Source: Acanthochromis polyacanthus (lineage: Eukaryota > Chordata > Actinopteri > Pomacentridae). From it: a stretch of 64,000 bases of DNA. Of the stretch, positions 22,591-35,447 are shown piece by piece; positions within the stretch are counted from its first letter, which is position 1, and each line of letters opens with the position of its first letter. The notes beneath the pieces were generated by a model. That model did no database searches, was not told the origin of the DNA, and saw nothing but the letters and a program-made list of their open reading frames with translations. The stretch covers positions 40,168,027 through 40,232,026 of the forward strand of contig NC_067123.1 of NCBI RefSeq assembly GCF_021347895.1, given 5' to 3'. Both the position numbers and the translations under genes were made by a program.

Positions 22591-23740
22591 TCAGTCAAAC
22601 ATCCAAAACAGCTGGTAGGAAGTATAACGAGTTAACAATTCACTGATATCACAAAGAGGCAGTTATAGAAGGGTGCATGGGTCACGTCGGCTTTGGGGAA
22701 AGGGGAGAAAAAATAACCCTGGATTGCCATTTTCCAAGAGCAAGAGGCAGAAAAGTCTCCGGTGGAATGTAATCATCAATTGTACACAGCTGATTGATTA
22801 CGCAAGACCGCTTTCATCTCCGCCTCGTGAACAAAGGGTGTTTCTGAAGTGGGCAAAATGAGCAAATTAGAAGGGATTTAGGTAGAACTAAAGAGATCCT
22901 CTCAAGCAAATGGTGCTTATCATCCTATTAGCCTGTTGGACCGTGGGCAGATAGGGGGCATCTGAAGAAACTGCTCTGGGCAAAAAAAAAAAAAAAAAAG
23001 CTGCAGAAGAAGAGGTCGGCTGAAATTAAATCACAGCCAGCAGCATTTACAGGAAGTCATTTTTCCAGAAGGCTCCACGGCTGCAGCGCCGTTGTTTCTC
23101 CGGCGGGTTGATGATCCGCGCTGCGTGGGAGCCGTGAACTTGAACATACGTGTAGCGCCGTCGCATTCCGTTTCTCTGTGTCGTAAATGTCAAAGTGATC
23201 CTTCATCTGCTCGACACAAATGCCAAAAGCCAACCGTGTGGCGATGAGAGGAACTTTTTATTCTAATGTGAGTTATTGTTTGCTATCAGTCTGTGGGCTG
23301 CTTATCCGGCTCATCGCAGCATATATTATGAAGATGCTAATGTCCTCCATAAAAACCACTTCAACCACTCGTAATGGAAACCCGTCAAATGGTTGAGCAG
23401 CGTTTGACACCTTCCACTAATGTCCCATTTCAGCTTGAATATGAAATAAAACCTCACAGCTACTGAGACTGAGCTGGATTTAAATAACTGCTGTTGGAAC
23501 TGGAACTAGAACCAAGTCGAAGCATGATAAACTGACAAATGAAAAAATGGAAAAAGTGGATTTCATCTCAAAAACTCTATTAATATGTTCATCTATTATA
23601 GATAGTAGCTTTGTTTGCTCTCTTTAATTTGCAGTTTTATTGGTTCCCTGTGACTTGAATGCACAATCACTTCCTAAAACAGCTGCTATATCCAAGCACA
23701 GCCTCATTTATACGAAAGAAACATCATTTTAACAAGAAGA
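22591..23740. other. Unannotated stretch, possible conserved non-coding DNA
   Basis: A poly(A) run lies at 22982-22999. The segments 22650-22960 and 23000-23400 are complex, non-repetitive text without a clear open frame, the pattern expected of conserved regulatory DNA. This rests on texture only. Confidence 0.3.
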
Positions 23741-24244
23741 AGGGTGTCCAACATGAGGCCCGTGGTCCAAAAGTGGTCCTCCAGAGGGTCCAATCCGGCC
23801 CTCAAAGTGGAAAAATTACAGAGAAGACATTAACTGCAGATTGTAAATCAGTAAAACTATAAATTTAAAATCATTTCTAGACCATGACAAGTTGTTTGGA
23901 TCAGAAAGTAAAATATTAGATTGTTCTTTTGTCACTTTGTGTCTCATTTTTGTAATATTTTGTCAGTTTTTGTTGTTTTTTTGGTCTGACTTTCATCATT
24001 TTTTTCTTATTTTTGTCGTTTTGTGTTTCCTTTTCGTCTCACTTGTGTTGTCAGTCTACTTTTTTGTCGTTTTTGTTTCTCCCTTTTGTCATTTTTGTTC
24101 TTGTCTCATTTGTATAATTTTTGTCTCGTTTTTATTGTTTGTCCATTTTTTTGTCGCTGTGTCTCTTTTTTGTTTTGCTTCGTGTCGTTTGTCTCATTTT
24201 TTTCATTTTGTGGAACCTGAACTAAAATGAATTTGACTCTCCTG
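23741..24244 (+). mobile_element. hAT-array family, copy D
   Basis: A short copy of about 504 bp. It has the left end AGGGTGTCCAACATGAGGCC, the conserved left flank, a TTTTGTC array at 23925-24215, then a direct jump to the right terminus GGAACCTGAACTAAAATGAA and TTTGACTCTCCTG. The conserved right flank is deleted. Confidence 0.8.
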
Positions 24245-26033
24245 AACTAAACTACAGTGAAAAGAGCGAGCAGAGTGAATAAAATAGACGAGGTCTCCAT
24301 GAAAACATCTCACTAAAGTCTCCCTGACTTATATTCCTGCTTAAAGAGTATAAATGAAACAATTTACTTCTCCAGGTTTTGAAGGAATCTCCATCTGAGT
24401 GAACATGAAAACACATAAAACAACAGGATGATAGCAGACTGAGCTGGACTGGAATCATTTAGGCTCTCATCACAAAGAGTCTAAAATAAACCCTGAAAGA
24501 CTGGGTGAGCCGGCGTCGCTCAGCAGCTTCAGATAGAAGCTGGTTTGATCAGTCTGATCTTCAATCAGAGGAGGAGATAACTCAGCTTTTGATCTAATCC
24601 TGTTAGAAAACCACCGGTCTGAACGCTGGGATGGAGCACCTCTGTTCATGTGGGGTTGGTTTCTGTCTCATCCATGTTGACGGTATTTACTGCTTTTTGA
24701 TTGCAAATAAGACAAACATGAGATCAACGCATCTCTGTCACTTGTATATTATCTGCAGAACTCTTGTCAAGCATGTAAATCATTCACATCAGGGAAAATT
24801 ATGCACAAGTACATCAAAGCTGATGACTTTATCTGCTACGCTGAGAGAACATACTGGATATTTCACAGTTATCGAAGGAGAACGAATAAGATCCAAAATG
24901 GGATGTTCTGACTGGGGATGAAATTAGTGATGTATGATGTTGGATTTTTTTCTGATATACAATTTGCCGCCATTTTCCAACTCATTTTGACCAACTGTTG
25001 TTATATGCACTTATTTATTCCAGAACAACAGGTCCTTCCTGTAATAAAATCAACATATGATTATCCTACTCCAATGATCATGACACACTAAAAGTTGCAG
25101 ACATAAAATACTGTTTTTTCAAATGTACACATTTATTGTAACACATTTTTTGCCCCCAATCATAGTGATTTATTATTTAGTATTCACCGAACTGCCCCAT
25201 TCCGTTTTTTCCAAAATAATACACACTTAAAGTATTGTGGATGAGCTAAAGTACCTGTTAGCACTAGCAGACTGCTGTTTAATGCTGGAGTGACGAAAGG
25301 AAGGTCACTCAGACTCCAGGCAGGTGTGATGTGGGCACATGTAGGGGTTTAGCTTGTAAAAGGCCACCATGATAAAGTCTTTTATGAAACTTAATGACCT
25401 CCAGCCAGAGCTCATGCATTTGAGAGAAGATGGAATCAAGTATGAGAGCATCACCATGTCCCAGTGGCATATGTAAAGGATCATGTGACCCTGATCTAAA
25501 AACCTCTACACACTGTGCAATTGTCAGCCATCCCAGACCAAAGATACCAACGATGACAGAATGGTGGTGATATCATTGGTCTTGGCTCTGAATCAATGGT
25601 CCGACATCTCACTGTGAGACAGGTTCAAGGACAGCCGTTGTCATGGTGACCAAAGACAAGCTGCCATAAAATTCTGACTGTCAGAAATTCTGGGTGATCA
25701 TCTCACAGTGTTCAGTGCTGCTGGACCTACGACAACTAACTAACCAACAGAAATGCAGGATGAAATGACGCACTGATCAATAAACCCACATAGATGATTA
25801 GCGGCGACAAAACGCATCAAAACAAGCATGTAGGATTTAAACAAAGAAGACAGCCTAGTAGAGTTGTAGCAGCAGAAAGCTTTTAGACGTGTTCTCCAGC
25901 TCGGACTACAACCGGACAAAAAGGACGAAGCCTGGAAGGATATAGCGGTGGAACTGCAGCTGCCAGGTTAGTAAGCTAACATTAGCTGCTAGCAAACACA
26001 CAAACACATAAATGTCAGCAGGACGAGGGCTCT
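24245..26033. other. Unannotated stretch
   Basis: No supported gene. The frame at 24631-24921 has no domain. AGCTAGC-rich text precedes the minisatellite. Confidence 0.3.
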
Positions 26034-27360
26034 GTTCATGTTTGGCTAGTTTCCCTGTGATTGTAGGGCTCATGTTTGACTAGTTTCCCTGTGGTTGTAG
26101 TGTTCATGTTTAGCTAGTTTCCCTGTGATTGTAGGGTTCATGTTTGGATAGTTTCCCTGTGATTGTAGGGTTCATGTTTGGATAGTTTCCCTGTGATTGT
26201 AGGGTTCATGTTTGGCTAGTTTCCCTGTGATTGTAGGGTTCATGTTTTGGCTAGTTTCCCTGTGGTTGTAGTGTTCATGTTTAGCTAGTTTCCCTGTGGT
26301 TGTAAGTTTCATGTTTTGGCTAGTTTCCCTGTGATTGTAGGGTTCATGTTTGGCTAGTTTCCCTGTGACTGTAGGGCTCATGTTTGGCTAGTTTCCCTGT
26401 GATTGTAGGGCTCATGTTTGGCTAGTGTCCCTGTGATTGTAGGGTTGATGTTTGGCTAGTTTCCCTGTGATTGTAGGGTTCATGTTTAGCTAGTTTCCCT
26501 ATGATTGTAGTGTTCATGTTTGGCTAGTTTCGCTGTGATTGCAGTGTTCATGCTTAGCTAGTTTCCCTGTGGTTGTGTGGTTCATGTCTGGATAGTTTCT
26601 CTGTGATTGTAGTGTTCGTGTTTAGCTAGTTTCCCTGTGGTTGCAGGGTTCATGTTTGGCTAGTTTCCCTGTGATTGTAGGGCTCATGTTTGGCTAGTTT
26701 CCCTGTGATTGTAGGGTTCATGTTTGGATAGTTTCCCTGTGATTGTAGGGTTCATGTTTGGCTAGTTTCCCTGTGATTGTAGGGTTCATGTTTGGCTAGT
26801 TTCCCTGTGATTGTAGGGTTCATGTTTGGCTAGTTTCCCTGTGATTGTAGGGCTCATGTTTGGCTAGTTTCCCTGTGATTGTAGGGTTCATGTTTGGATA
26901 GTTTCCCTGTGATTGTAGGGTTCATGTTTGGCTAGTTTCCCTGTGATTGTAGGGCTCATGTTTGGCTAGTTTCCCTGTGATTGTAGGGTTCATGTTTGGA
27001 TAGTTTCCCTGTGATTGTAGGGTTCATGTTTGGATAGTTTCCCTGTGATTGTAGGGTTCATGTTTGGCTAGTTTCCCTGTGATTGTAGGGTTCATGTTTG
27101 GCTAGTTTCCCTGTGATTGTAGGGTTCATGTTTGGCTAGTTTCCCTGTGATTGTAGGGCTCATGTTTGGCTAGTTTCCCTGTGATTGTAGGGTTCATGTT
27201 TGGATAGTTTCCCTGTGATTGTAGGGTTCATGTTTGGCTAGTTTCCCTGTGATTGTAGGGCTCATGTTTGGCTAGTTTCCCTGTGATTGTAGGGTTCATG
27301 TTTGGATAGTTTCCCTGTGATTGTAGGGTTCTTGTTTGGCTAGTTTCCCTGTGATTGTAG
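26034..27360 (+). repeat. 34-bp minisatellite, about 39 units
   Basis: A head-to-tail array whose unit begins GTTTGGCTAGTTTCCCTGTG. Units differ mainly at two positions: GGCTA or GGATA, and GGGTTCAT or GGGCTCAT. The left third is more diverged. The right half shows a higher-order repeat: an ordered run of eight variants starting at 26756 recurs, after one extra unit, at 27062, exactly 306 bp (nine units) later. Since 34 is not a multiple of three, no protein repeat is encoded. There are no spacers, so it is not a CRISPR array. Confidence 0.95.
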
Positions 27361-29139
27361 GAACTCTATTTATGGTTCGGTTTATTTTTCATGAACGGCG
27401 CACACTGATGACGTTTTATTCTTGCGTGTTCACGTCGAGTCGCGTACATCGTAGGCTGAGATTCAGCTGCGTTTTCATCCTTAATCTGCACACATCAAAC
27501 TTCACGTCGTGCCCAAAGATTATTAGATTCATGTGGTGCAGCGGAGCAAGCTGGGAACGTATAAGATTGTTACCAATATGTGGTACTAATTATTTAAAAT
27601 GTGCATCCCAGGTGTGGAAAAACAACTGTGTTCTCTTTTTATGGAGCGTCTCCCACTGGATAGACTGGTTGTCTGTTGATAGATGAGACAGATAACAGTT
27701 CATGTCGACACCTTCAGCCAGCTGATAATCACCAAATAACCTGCTGTCCATGTCAGCGGTTCAGGGAGAACATGCAGACCACAGAAAGGCTCCAGCAGAA
27801 CCCTCATGCTGTGCAGTAACACTGGACCACTGAGACACTCACATGTTAAACATGCAATCATTATTTTTGTGCAATATTTTCAAGCTAAAATGAATCCTAA
27901 TTAGACAGACTCTGAATGACGCTCTCCCTGAGCAGCCCAGTCTCTACAGATTTAGATTCCTGTTCAAATAAACTGGATTCTCAGTTACATTTTGGGGAAA
28001 AACATATTTTCTATTTTGTTAAAATTTATTTCTGAAGTTTCACAAATGTGTTTCTTATAAACAAATCACTGCTATTTAATTTACTACTTTACCTCTCAGC
28101 CAACTAATCATGTATTAGAAGAGGTGGACCACCAGAAAACAGTCCAAGAAGCTTTTCGTGGTTGCTCTGAGACAATCCTGACAAAATGCACAACCAAGGA
28201 ATATGTGACCAGTTTCACAAGCTGCAAAACAAGTAAATAAATGTAGTGATGCAGCAGCCAGCATTAGTCAGCATCATCTGATCTGTCTGCTCATTCTGGG
28301 CTGAGAGCTTTTATCAGCCGATATGGATGAAGCACGCCTAATCTAAAGCAACACATTTAGAAAGACCAAACCATTCTTCAGCCTAATTCAGCATCCTATT
28401 AGGTTTCTACAATGAATTGCATCAAACATAAAAGCTGAAGGAACAAGAACCGACAGTGTGCAGACTGTTCTTCCTGCAAATCCAACATTTGTCTTATCGA
28501 ATCCAAAACATCCTTATTAATGTGACATTCTGACCCAAATTTGGAGTTATGGCTCCAAAACAATTCTTGATGATTGGAATTAATGGAGTTTTCACACATT
28601 TGTCTCAGACTGGACGTTTTAACATCCGTATAATTTGCCTCCCAAATGACAAAGGATCCATTAAATTTATTTCTAAAGAGTCATTTTAGATAGATGTGAA
28701 GCCACAGACGCTCTTTCTGAGTTTTTTATCGTATGGCTATTAAATACCAAGGCTGACTGATGCTGCAACACAGAGCCTGCTGTCTTGTTTTGCTTTTTTA
28801 ATGTTAACAGACAAATGTGGGACTCCTGCTGACTCGTGTTTGGCTCGGCATCGGCTGAATTACTGCTGTGACTCCAAAATGGATGCAGAAATGTAACTGT
28901 CGCTGCAGTTGAAGCAACAGAAACGTACAGATGTAACCTTGAGCAGCCTTTTCTATGTAAACTCCATTAATCTTCCCCTGAAGGAGCCTCGCCCAGAGGA
29001 CTGTGCTCATGCAGATTTGACATGCTCTTACACTGCATCACAGATTGTTCTGTGGAGGTTCTGTTTCTGATCTGCTTCACGTTCGTTCATCCCTTCTCGC
29101 CCAGAATAACCTCTGCTAGCCGAGGAGCAGCAGGAGGCT
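27361..29139. other. Unannotated stretch
   Basis: No gene or transposon end recognised. The first 250 bp after the minisatellite are richer in CpG than what follows. Confidence 0.3.
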
Positions 29140-29262
29140 AAGTGCCTTGCGTGCCTGCACCTCGGCAGCAGTCTTTAAGCGAAGGGGAAAGTGTTCCTCG
29201 CTCTGCTTCTCCCACCGGGCCTGTGCAGGGATTCGAACCCCGCCTAATTGGCTTCATTGCAT
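29140..29262 (-). repeat. Possible tRNA-related repeat with B box
   Basis: GTGCCTTGCGTGCCTGCACC, CTCGGCAGCAGT and the B-box-like GGATTCGAACCCC (reverse of GGTTCGAATCC) occur in the order seen in a common fish repeat whose text reads CTTGCTCAAGGGCAC then CGGCAGT. It is degenerate and has no clear A box. Confidence 0.35.
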
Positions 29263-29318
29263 TCACCGCACTGCAGTCACTGCAAGCTCCAGAGGCGGCA
29301 GGAGGCGGGGATCTAAGC

Positions 29319-30273
29319 CAGGGCTGTCCAACTCATCTTAGCTCATGGACAACCTGAAATTTCTGAAGAAAAGTAAGTTCAGTTTCAGCAACGTCATGCT
29401 TCAGTTTATCATTTCCACGTTACAACTTCCAGATCACAGAGTGTCGACAAAGGAACACAACATTTAGTCACAGCTATTTGGAACTCAATGATGTAGTATT
29501 TTACTTTATGATAAAAATGACAAAAATCAGACAAAAAAAAAACCACAACAAAAAAAGACCAAATATTGCAAAAATCAGATGCAAAATGACAAAGATGAGA
29601 CAAAAAAAATGAGAAATGAGACAAACAGCATGAAACAAAATTTTAAAAAGTGACAAAAAATTAGACAAAAACATTACAAAGATACAAAAAATAAAGACAA
29701 ATGAGACAAAAATGGCAAAGAAAGAAACAAAAACACAAAAAAAATTAGCCAAACAACACAAATGAGACAAAAAAAATACAAAATGACAAAAACATGAGAC
29801 AAAGTCAGACAAAATACAACAAAAACAAGACAAAATATCACAAAAATCAGACGGAAAATGACAAAAAAGACAAGACAACAAAAAATGCGACAAACGGCAC
29901 AAAACAAAACAAAAAAAAGGCAAAAAATTGACAAAGCGACCAAAAAAATGGACAAACGAGATAAAAAAAATGACAAAAGTGACAAACTTTTGTTTGTCAC
30001 TTTTGTCTCGTTTTTTTGTCTCGTTTTTTTGTCTCATCAACAAAAACAAGACAAAATACTCCAAAAATGAAACAAAACAGCAAAAGAACAATCTATTATT
30101 TTCCTTTCTGATCCAAACAACTTGTCATGGTCTAGAAATGATTTTAAATTTATAGTTTTACTAATTTACAATCTGCAGTTAATGTCTTCTCTGTAATTTT
30201 TACACTTTGAGGGCCGGATCGGACCCTCTGGAGGACCACTTTTGGACCACGGGCCTCATGTTGGACAGCCCTG
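29319..30273 (-). mobile_element. hAT-array family, copy E, full length
   Basis: A 955-bp minus-strand copy with both termini: CAGGGCTGTCCAACTCATCT on the left and TGTTGGACAGCCCTG on the right. Flanking 8-bp repeats are ATCTAAGC (29311-29318) and ATCTAACC (30274-30281), 7 of 8 identical. The array (GACAAAA orientation) spans 29513-30095 and contains a short inverted segment at about 29992-30038. Long minus-strand frames in it are low-complexity artefacts. Confidence 0.85.
29972..30007. repeat. Perfect hairpin inside copy E
   Basis: GACAAAAGTGACAAAC, a TTTT loop, and the exact reverse complement GTTTGTCACTTTTGTC give a 16-bp perfect stem. It marks the point where the array flips orientation. 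Confidence 0.85.
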
Positions 30274-30281
30274 ATCTAACC

Positions 30282-31985
30282 TGAGCCCTGATGATGGAGA
30301 GGAGAGTCACGTGGGCATTTTCTCCATGAAGAATCACCTCCCCCTCTGGAGCTCCTCTAAAAATATCCAGGTTGGATTTTTAGGAGAGAGTGGCGTTCAG
30401 GCTAAAAGTCGACAAATTCAGAAATGTACCGAGGCTGGGGGGGGTAACAGGCAGGAGAGGTTGAGCTGAGCTGACTGGATGGCTGGAATGGAATAGAAAG
30501 GGGGAGATACTGCAGGAACAGGGGAGAAAATGTGAAAGAAAAAACAGTGAGCAGTGAAAATCCTCAGGTGATGCAACGCTACAGGTTCTCCTCCACCTCC
30601 GTCTCTTCCTGTCCCCTTCATCCCTTCTTCTCACCACCCACCCTCTGTTGTTCAGCGGTGCCCTTGTCTCTGAACGCCACATCAGGTGGGGTTACAGGTG
30701 CACCGAGCAAATCCCCTCACCTCCCTCCTCCTCCCTCCCAGTCAGCTCCAGCCACATTAATCAGCTGATGCAGATTTACAGCGACAGGCCGGCCGCTCAG
30801 CCCCAGTTAGCTCACTTCACTTCTTCTGCTGAGCGTCCTTTTGTTTTTCACCCTTCTCTCCTCAAGCTGCTGCTGCTGCTGCTTTCTCTTTTTTTATGTG
30901 ATCCTGACCACGTTCTCTGCAAATATTTGATGTCGCTGCTGGGATAATCCCAGGTGAGGGATTACACCTGACCCAGACGCTAAGACGAGCCAAAGACGAA
31001 GCTCCACCCTGATCGCCGACACCACACAGCCCGTTATTTTGCTCTTTTCACATCTTGTGTCGCAAAAGCAGCCTAAATGGCTTTAAATGTTCTGCAGAAA
31101 CGCATTAATTCTCCATTTTTAGGGGGTAATAACACCCAGTTTGCGTGTGTTGGTGCATAACGCAGCGCGTAAATGTGACGTCCTGGTTTTAAATCTGTCC
31201 CAGAAATGTTTTTTTGAATGTCATCCATTTTGCATTCTCCTAATCCTTTGCTCTCTCTTTCCACCTTCAAATGTTTCACAAAGGAGAAGATGCTGAAAAT
31301 AAAGAAATAAAGCCATATGTTTTGCAGTTAAAGCTGCAGCAGTGTCCTCAGAGGAGCTCTTGGATGTTCAAAAGCTGTCCATCAGTTATAATAGAGCTGA
31401 TCTGAATCAAAAGCCTACAGCGGACCAGGCTATCGACTGAAATAATGGCCTTCTGCACAACAGTTATCACTGATTTGGTGGTTTGCAGGTCAAAGGAGAT
31501 ATGCAGATCGAGGTTGGACGGGGTTGCTCTTATTCCTGGGTACATGAGACAGCAGGAAAGTAGCAAAGTATAAAAATAATCTCATATCTGTGTGAAGGAG
31601 GAACACAGAAACAGGTTGATGTGTCTCTGTGATGCTGATCTTGAGCACATGTTTAGTTTTATTAACCAGTAACCCAGCAGTCATCCTGCATGATGCTCTT
31701 GGTTAACCAGCCCCACGTTATTTATGCAGCGTTCAACCAAAAACATCGACTCAAACCCCACAAAGGTTCAACGTCAGCACATAAACCTGTTTATAGTTCA
31801 CACACCCCACCACAACAAAGACAAAAACGAGCAGACACTAAATTAAACAACCGGCAGGGAAGCAGAAAGGTAGAAATGTGCAAACATGTGGCTCAAAGTA
31901 AAAGACAAACTGCTCAACGTCCATTCATCACCAAACCGAGTGTGAATCAGTGCAAAAACACAAACGAGACACAAAGAGAGGTACA
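30282..31985. other. Unannotated stretch
   Basis: It contains a (CTG)n run at about 30868-30883 and pyrimidine-rich text at 30590-30740. No gene recognised; the overlapping frames near 30380-30950 lie in this biased sequence. Confidence 0.3.
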
Positions 31986-32008
31986 AATGAATGAATGAAT
32001 GAATGAAT
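31986..32008 (+). repeat. (GAAT)n microsatellite
   Basis: Five to six GAAT units immediately abutting the left end of the inverted-repeat element at 32009. It may have grown from the target-site sequence. Confidence 0.8.
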
Positions 32009-32659
32009 GGGTCAATATTGAGGGACTTTAAGTAGTTTTTATTAAAAGTTTAAAAAAAGTTTATGTTCATTATGATGATGTCTTTTCAAATTCTATAATT
32101 ATTTATTATGGAAACAATCCCTTATTAATAAAAAATGACTGGATATCACTAAAATATCAACTAAATAATGTCTGAATTTAACACCAACCACCTTCTAATG
32201 AGCTAAACAATAATAAAATGAGCTGATTCACAAAGAGTTTGGATTGTGTTCTTTTATTAAGGTGAAATAATCATGACAGGTATTTCTTTTTGGCAGTATA
32301 TCAGATTTTATATGAAGAATAACAAATTAAATCCCTTTCCACTAAGTTCCCCGTTCCAAAAACACCTCTCCAGGAAGTGTGTTAATTCCAGATCACATGA
32401 CCTGCTCCACATGATGTCATTTCCTCCTGAAGAAAAGACTGGAAGACTCCAAGGCTTTCTGACTTATTTAATATAAAATAGTCAACAGGTTTACTATAAT
32501 AACTTTACATTTTACTCAGTTGTATATATAATATCTAGAAGAATCTTTCTCTAAAATACCATGTGGTGTTTGGTTATAGGCGGCCATGTTGGTTTTAGGC
32601 CTGAAAACAGCAAAAATGTGGACTATGATACAAAAAGTCCTGCAGTTATATACTGACCC
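32009..32659 (-). mobile_element. 650-bp inverted-repeat family, copy 1
   Basis: The ends GGGTCAATATTGAGGGACTT and, reversed, GGGTCAGTATATAACTGCAG share the first GGGTCA and a GGACTTT block. The interior, including CACATGATGTCATTTCCTCC and GGCGGCCATGTTGGTTTTAG, is the reverse complement of the element at 37346-38001. It is a non-autonomous DNA transposon by structure. I do not recognise the superfamily. Confidence 0.7.
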
Positions 32660-33075
32660 AAATAAAAATGGCCGTCCATCTCTATATAAACTATGTGTTG
32701 ATTCCCATGTTCACCCTCAGTGTTACAGAGTGAAATGATGCTCATCAGACCAAATCACTTTTTCCTTTCTTTGTGGAAACAAGGTTGAATTAAAGAGCAA
32801 ATTTAATTTGTTCTCTAATTGAATCCAACCCTCATAAATTCTGTCATAAAGACTCACATCAGTCTCTTGCTAACTTCTTTATTAGAAAATAAAACGGCAG
32901 GTTTCTCATCTTCTTTTCCATCTTGCTGTTTTTAGTTTTTTTTCCTCGCCTGCTGAGTCCATACCTGCTGAAAGCACACACTCTCCTGACACTGCGATGC
33001 GTCCACCAAACGTCATATGTGACCTCGGCGTGCATCGATTAACTTTGACGTCGCAGCATCTTGTCTCACATCATT

Positions 33076-34345
33076 CCAGCCTCCTCTCCACCAGCCCTTT
33101 ATCATCTCCCTCCTTTCTTTACCTTCTGTTGTTTTTATTTCCTTCACTTTTTCTCTTCCTTTCCTCTATGTCCGGAGTGTCAAACTCATCTGAGTTCAGG
33201 TTCCACATTCAGCCCAATTAGATTTTAAGTGAACTGGAGCAGTAAAACCACAGCACAATAACCCATAAATAACCACAACTCCAACTTTTTCCTTTGTTTT
33301 AGTGCAAAAATGTTCATTCTGAAAATGCTCACTTTTAAGTTATTATCTGTTTACATCATGAACAACCTGAAACTTGTTTAGAAAAATAAATTCAATTTCA
33401 TCCACATTCATCCTCAGTTTATCATTTCCTCATTACAAGTTCCAGATCACAGAGTGTCTACAAAGAAACACAACATTTAGTCACCTGGAACTGAACCATG
33501 GAGGATTTACTTTATGATCAAAACCACAAGTCAGACAAAAACAACAAAAATAATACAAAATATTCCAAAAATAAGACACAAAATGACACAAATGAGACAA
33601 ATGTCACGAAACAAAACAAAAAAGGCACAAAAAATTTCTTTAAAAAGTCGAAAAGCCACAAAAACAAGACAAAAATGACACAAATGAGAAAAAAAGTAAC
33701 AAAAAAAGAAACAAAACTACAAAAAGTGGACAAACAACACAAGAAAGACAAAAAACACAAAATGACGAATAAAGCAAAACACAGAATGATAAAAAATTGA
33801 CAAGAAACAAACGAGACAAAAAGGAAACACAAAAAGACAAAAATGAGAAACATATGACAAAAATATGACAAAAAAAGACAAAATGTTACAAAACTGAGAC
33901 AAAATGACAAAATGAACAATCCAGTATTTTACTTTCTGATCCAAACAACTTGTCATGGTCTAGAAATTATTCTAAATTTATAGTTTTACTAATTTATAAT
34001 CTGCAGTTAATGTCTTCTCTGGAATTTTTACATTTTGAGGGCCGGATTGGACCCTCTGGAGGACCACTTTTGGACCACGGGCCTCATGTTGGACAGCCCT
34101 GCTCTATGTGGACCCTCCATCTCTCCTCTTGACTGAATTCCTTTTCTTCATCTCTCTTCTCCCTCATCTCATCACCTTCCTTCTTCCATCTTTTTCCACT
34201 CCTCTGCTGTCCTTCTCATTTCATTCTAGCCTTTATATTCCCCCTTTCACCTCCTGTTTCCTTCACTCCTTCCTCCGTTTTCATCCTCTGATTCCTGCTC
34301 GTTGCCTCCTCTTTCCTCCCTACCATCATCCATCTCTGTTGATCC
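33076..34345 (+). repeat. Polypyrimidine tract split by hAT copy F
   Basis: The plus strand is mostly C and T at 33076-33171 and again at 34110-34345; copy F sits between the two parts. It is the left half of a pyrimidine-to-purine switch that continues at 34630. Confidence 0.65.
33172..34101 (-). mobile_element. hAT-array family, copy F, full length
   Basis: A 930-bp minus-strand copy flanked by the perfect 8-bp duplication CTCTATGT (33164-33171 and 34102-34109). Termini are CCGGAGTGTCAAACTCATCT and TGTTGGACAGCCCTG. The right flank is the longest intact version here, with GTTCATTCTGAAAATGCTCA and CCAGATCACAGAGTGTCTAC. The array spans 33530-33920. Together with copy E this fixes the element ends and the hAT-type duplication. 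Confidence 0.9.
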
Positions 34346-34414
34346 GACAGCCGGTCCACTCAGCTTCCCTCCACTCTGTTGACATTGGTCCTGAAGCAGA
34401 TATGCTGAAGGAGT

Positions 34415-34417
34415 GTG

Positions 34418-34497
<80 letters not shown>
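34415..34497 (+). repeat. (GTGC)n microsatellite
   Basis: About 20 uninterrupted units of alternating purine and pyrimidine, a sequence type prone to Z-DNA. The Ala-Arg-Thr-His and Cys-Val-Arg-Ala frames across it are artefacts. Confidence 0.95.
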
Positions 34498-34629
34498 GAA
34501 CAGAGAGGGGAGGGGGTGGAGTCATGTCGGAGCGTGATGAAACACACCTCCAGATGAATGCAGGTCCATTCATCTCCTTGTTCTCAGGCATCCATTCATA
34601 GGAGCTGATGGAGTGCCCCGATAAAGAAT

Positions 34630-35443
34630 AGGAGGAGGATGGAAACTGGAAAAAAAACATCTAAAAATCTGCAGATATGAACGGAAGCAAAGGAGCAAGT
34701 ACAAGAAAGACAGAAAGGGAAGGATTTGAGCTCAAACGTTGAGCAAAAAGCGAGAAGAAAAGAAGGAAATCTTGAAGAAAGAGGAGGCGAGAGAAAGAAG
34801 GTTTATTGAAAAGGTGTGGAGAGATGTGAAGGATGAAGGAAGGTGCAAACGGAAACGAAGTAAAAGCACAACAAGCAGAAAGAAGGAAGGAAAAGGCAAA
34901 AGGTCAGCACAAATGGAAAGAAAAGGAGTAAAGGAAAGAGGAGTGAAATCAAATAAAGTGAAATGATTTAAAGGAATGAAGAAGAAAGATGTGGAAAAGG
35001 GCAAAAGGAAAAGAGAGAGAAGGGAAGAATGGAAAACAGGAATACAGAAAGAAAGGAATAAGAAAAAAGTGGAGAAGCAACGGAAGGAATTCAGTGAAGA
35101 AGAAAGATAAGAATAGAGGTGGCAAGGAAGATAAAGAAGTAAAAGAAGGATAGAATATGGGAGGAAGTGAGGGAAGTAAAGAGGCAAAGCACAGCAGAAA
35201 AAAAGGTGGAATGGAAGCGGTAAGGAAGGAAAGATGAAGAAGGAGCCGAAGAATAATCAGAGAGCAAAGACGGAAATCATTCATCAAGAAGAAGAAACAA
35301 AAGGAAAAGAGCTGCAGGAAGAGAAACTAAAGGTAGAAGGAAACCAGGAGAAATCAACAAAGCGAGGGAGGGAAGAACATGCAGAAAAAAGACTAAGAAT
35401 AAGAGAACGACAAAAGAAAAAAGTGAAGGAGAGAAGGAAGAAA
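34630..35443 (+). repeat. Polypurine tract (GAAGGA-rich)
   Basis: About 800 bp in which the plus strand is overwhelmingly A and G in irregular GAAGGAAA words. Such DNA can form triplexes. It continues at 35985-36090 after the piggyBac-type insertion. The lysine/glutamate-rich open frames are compositional artefacts. Confidence 0.8.
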
Positions 35444-35447
35444 TTAA

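Noticed and set aside
26034..27360. CRISPR array or repeat protein
   Set aside because: Units are contiguous with no unique spacers, the genome is eukaryotic, and a 34-bp unit shifts frame each time.
34247..34660. Cys-Val-Arg-Ala or Ala-Arg-Thr-His repeat peptides
   Set aside because: They arise from (GTGC)n in overlapping frames on both strands.
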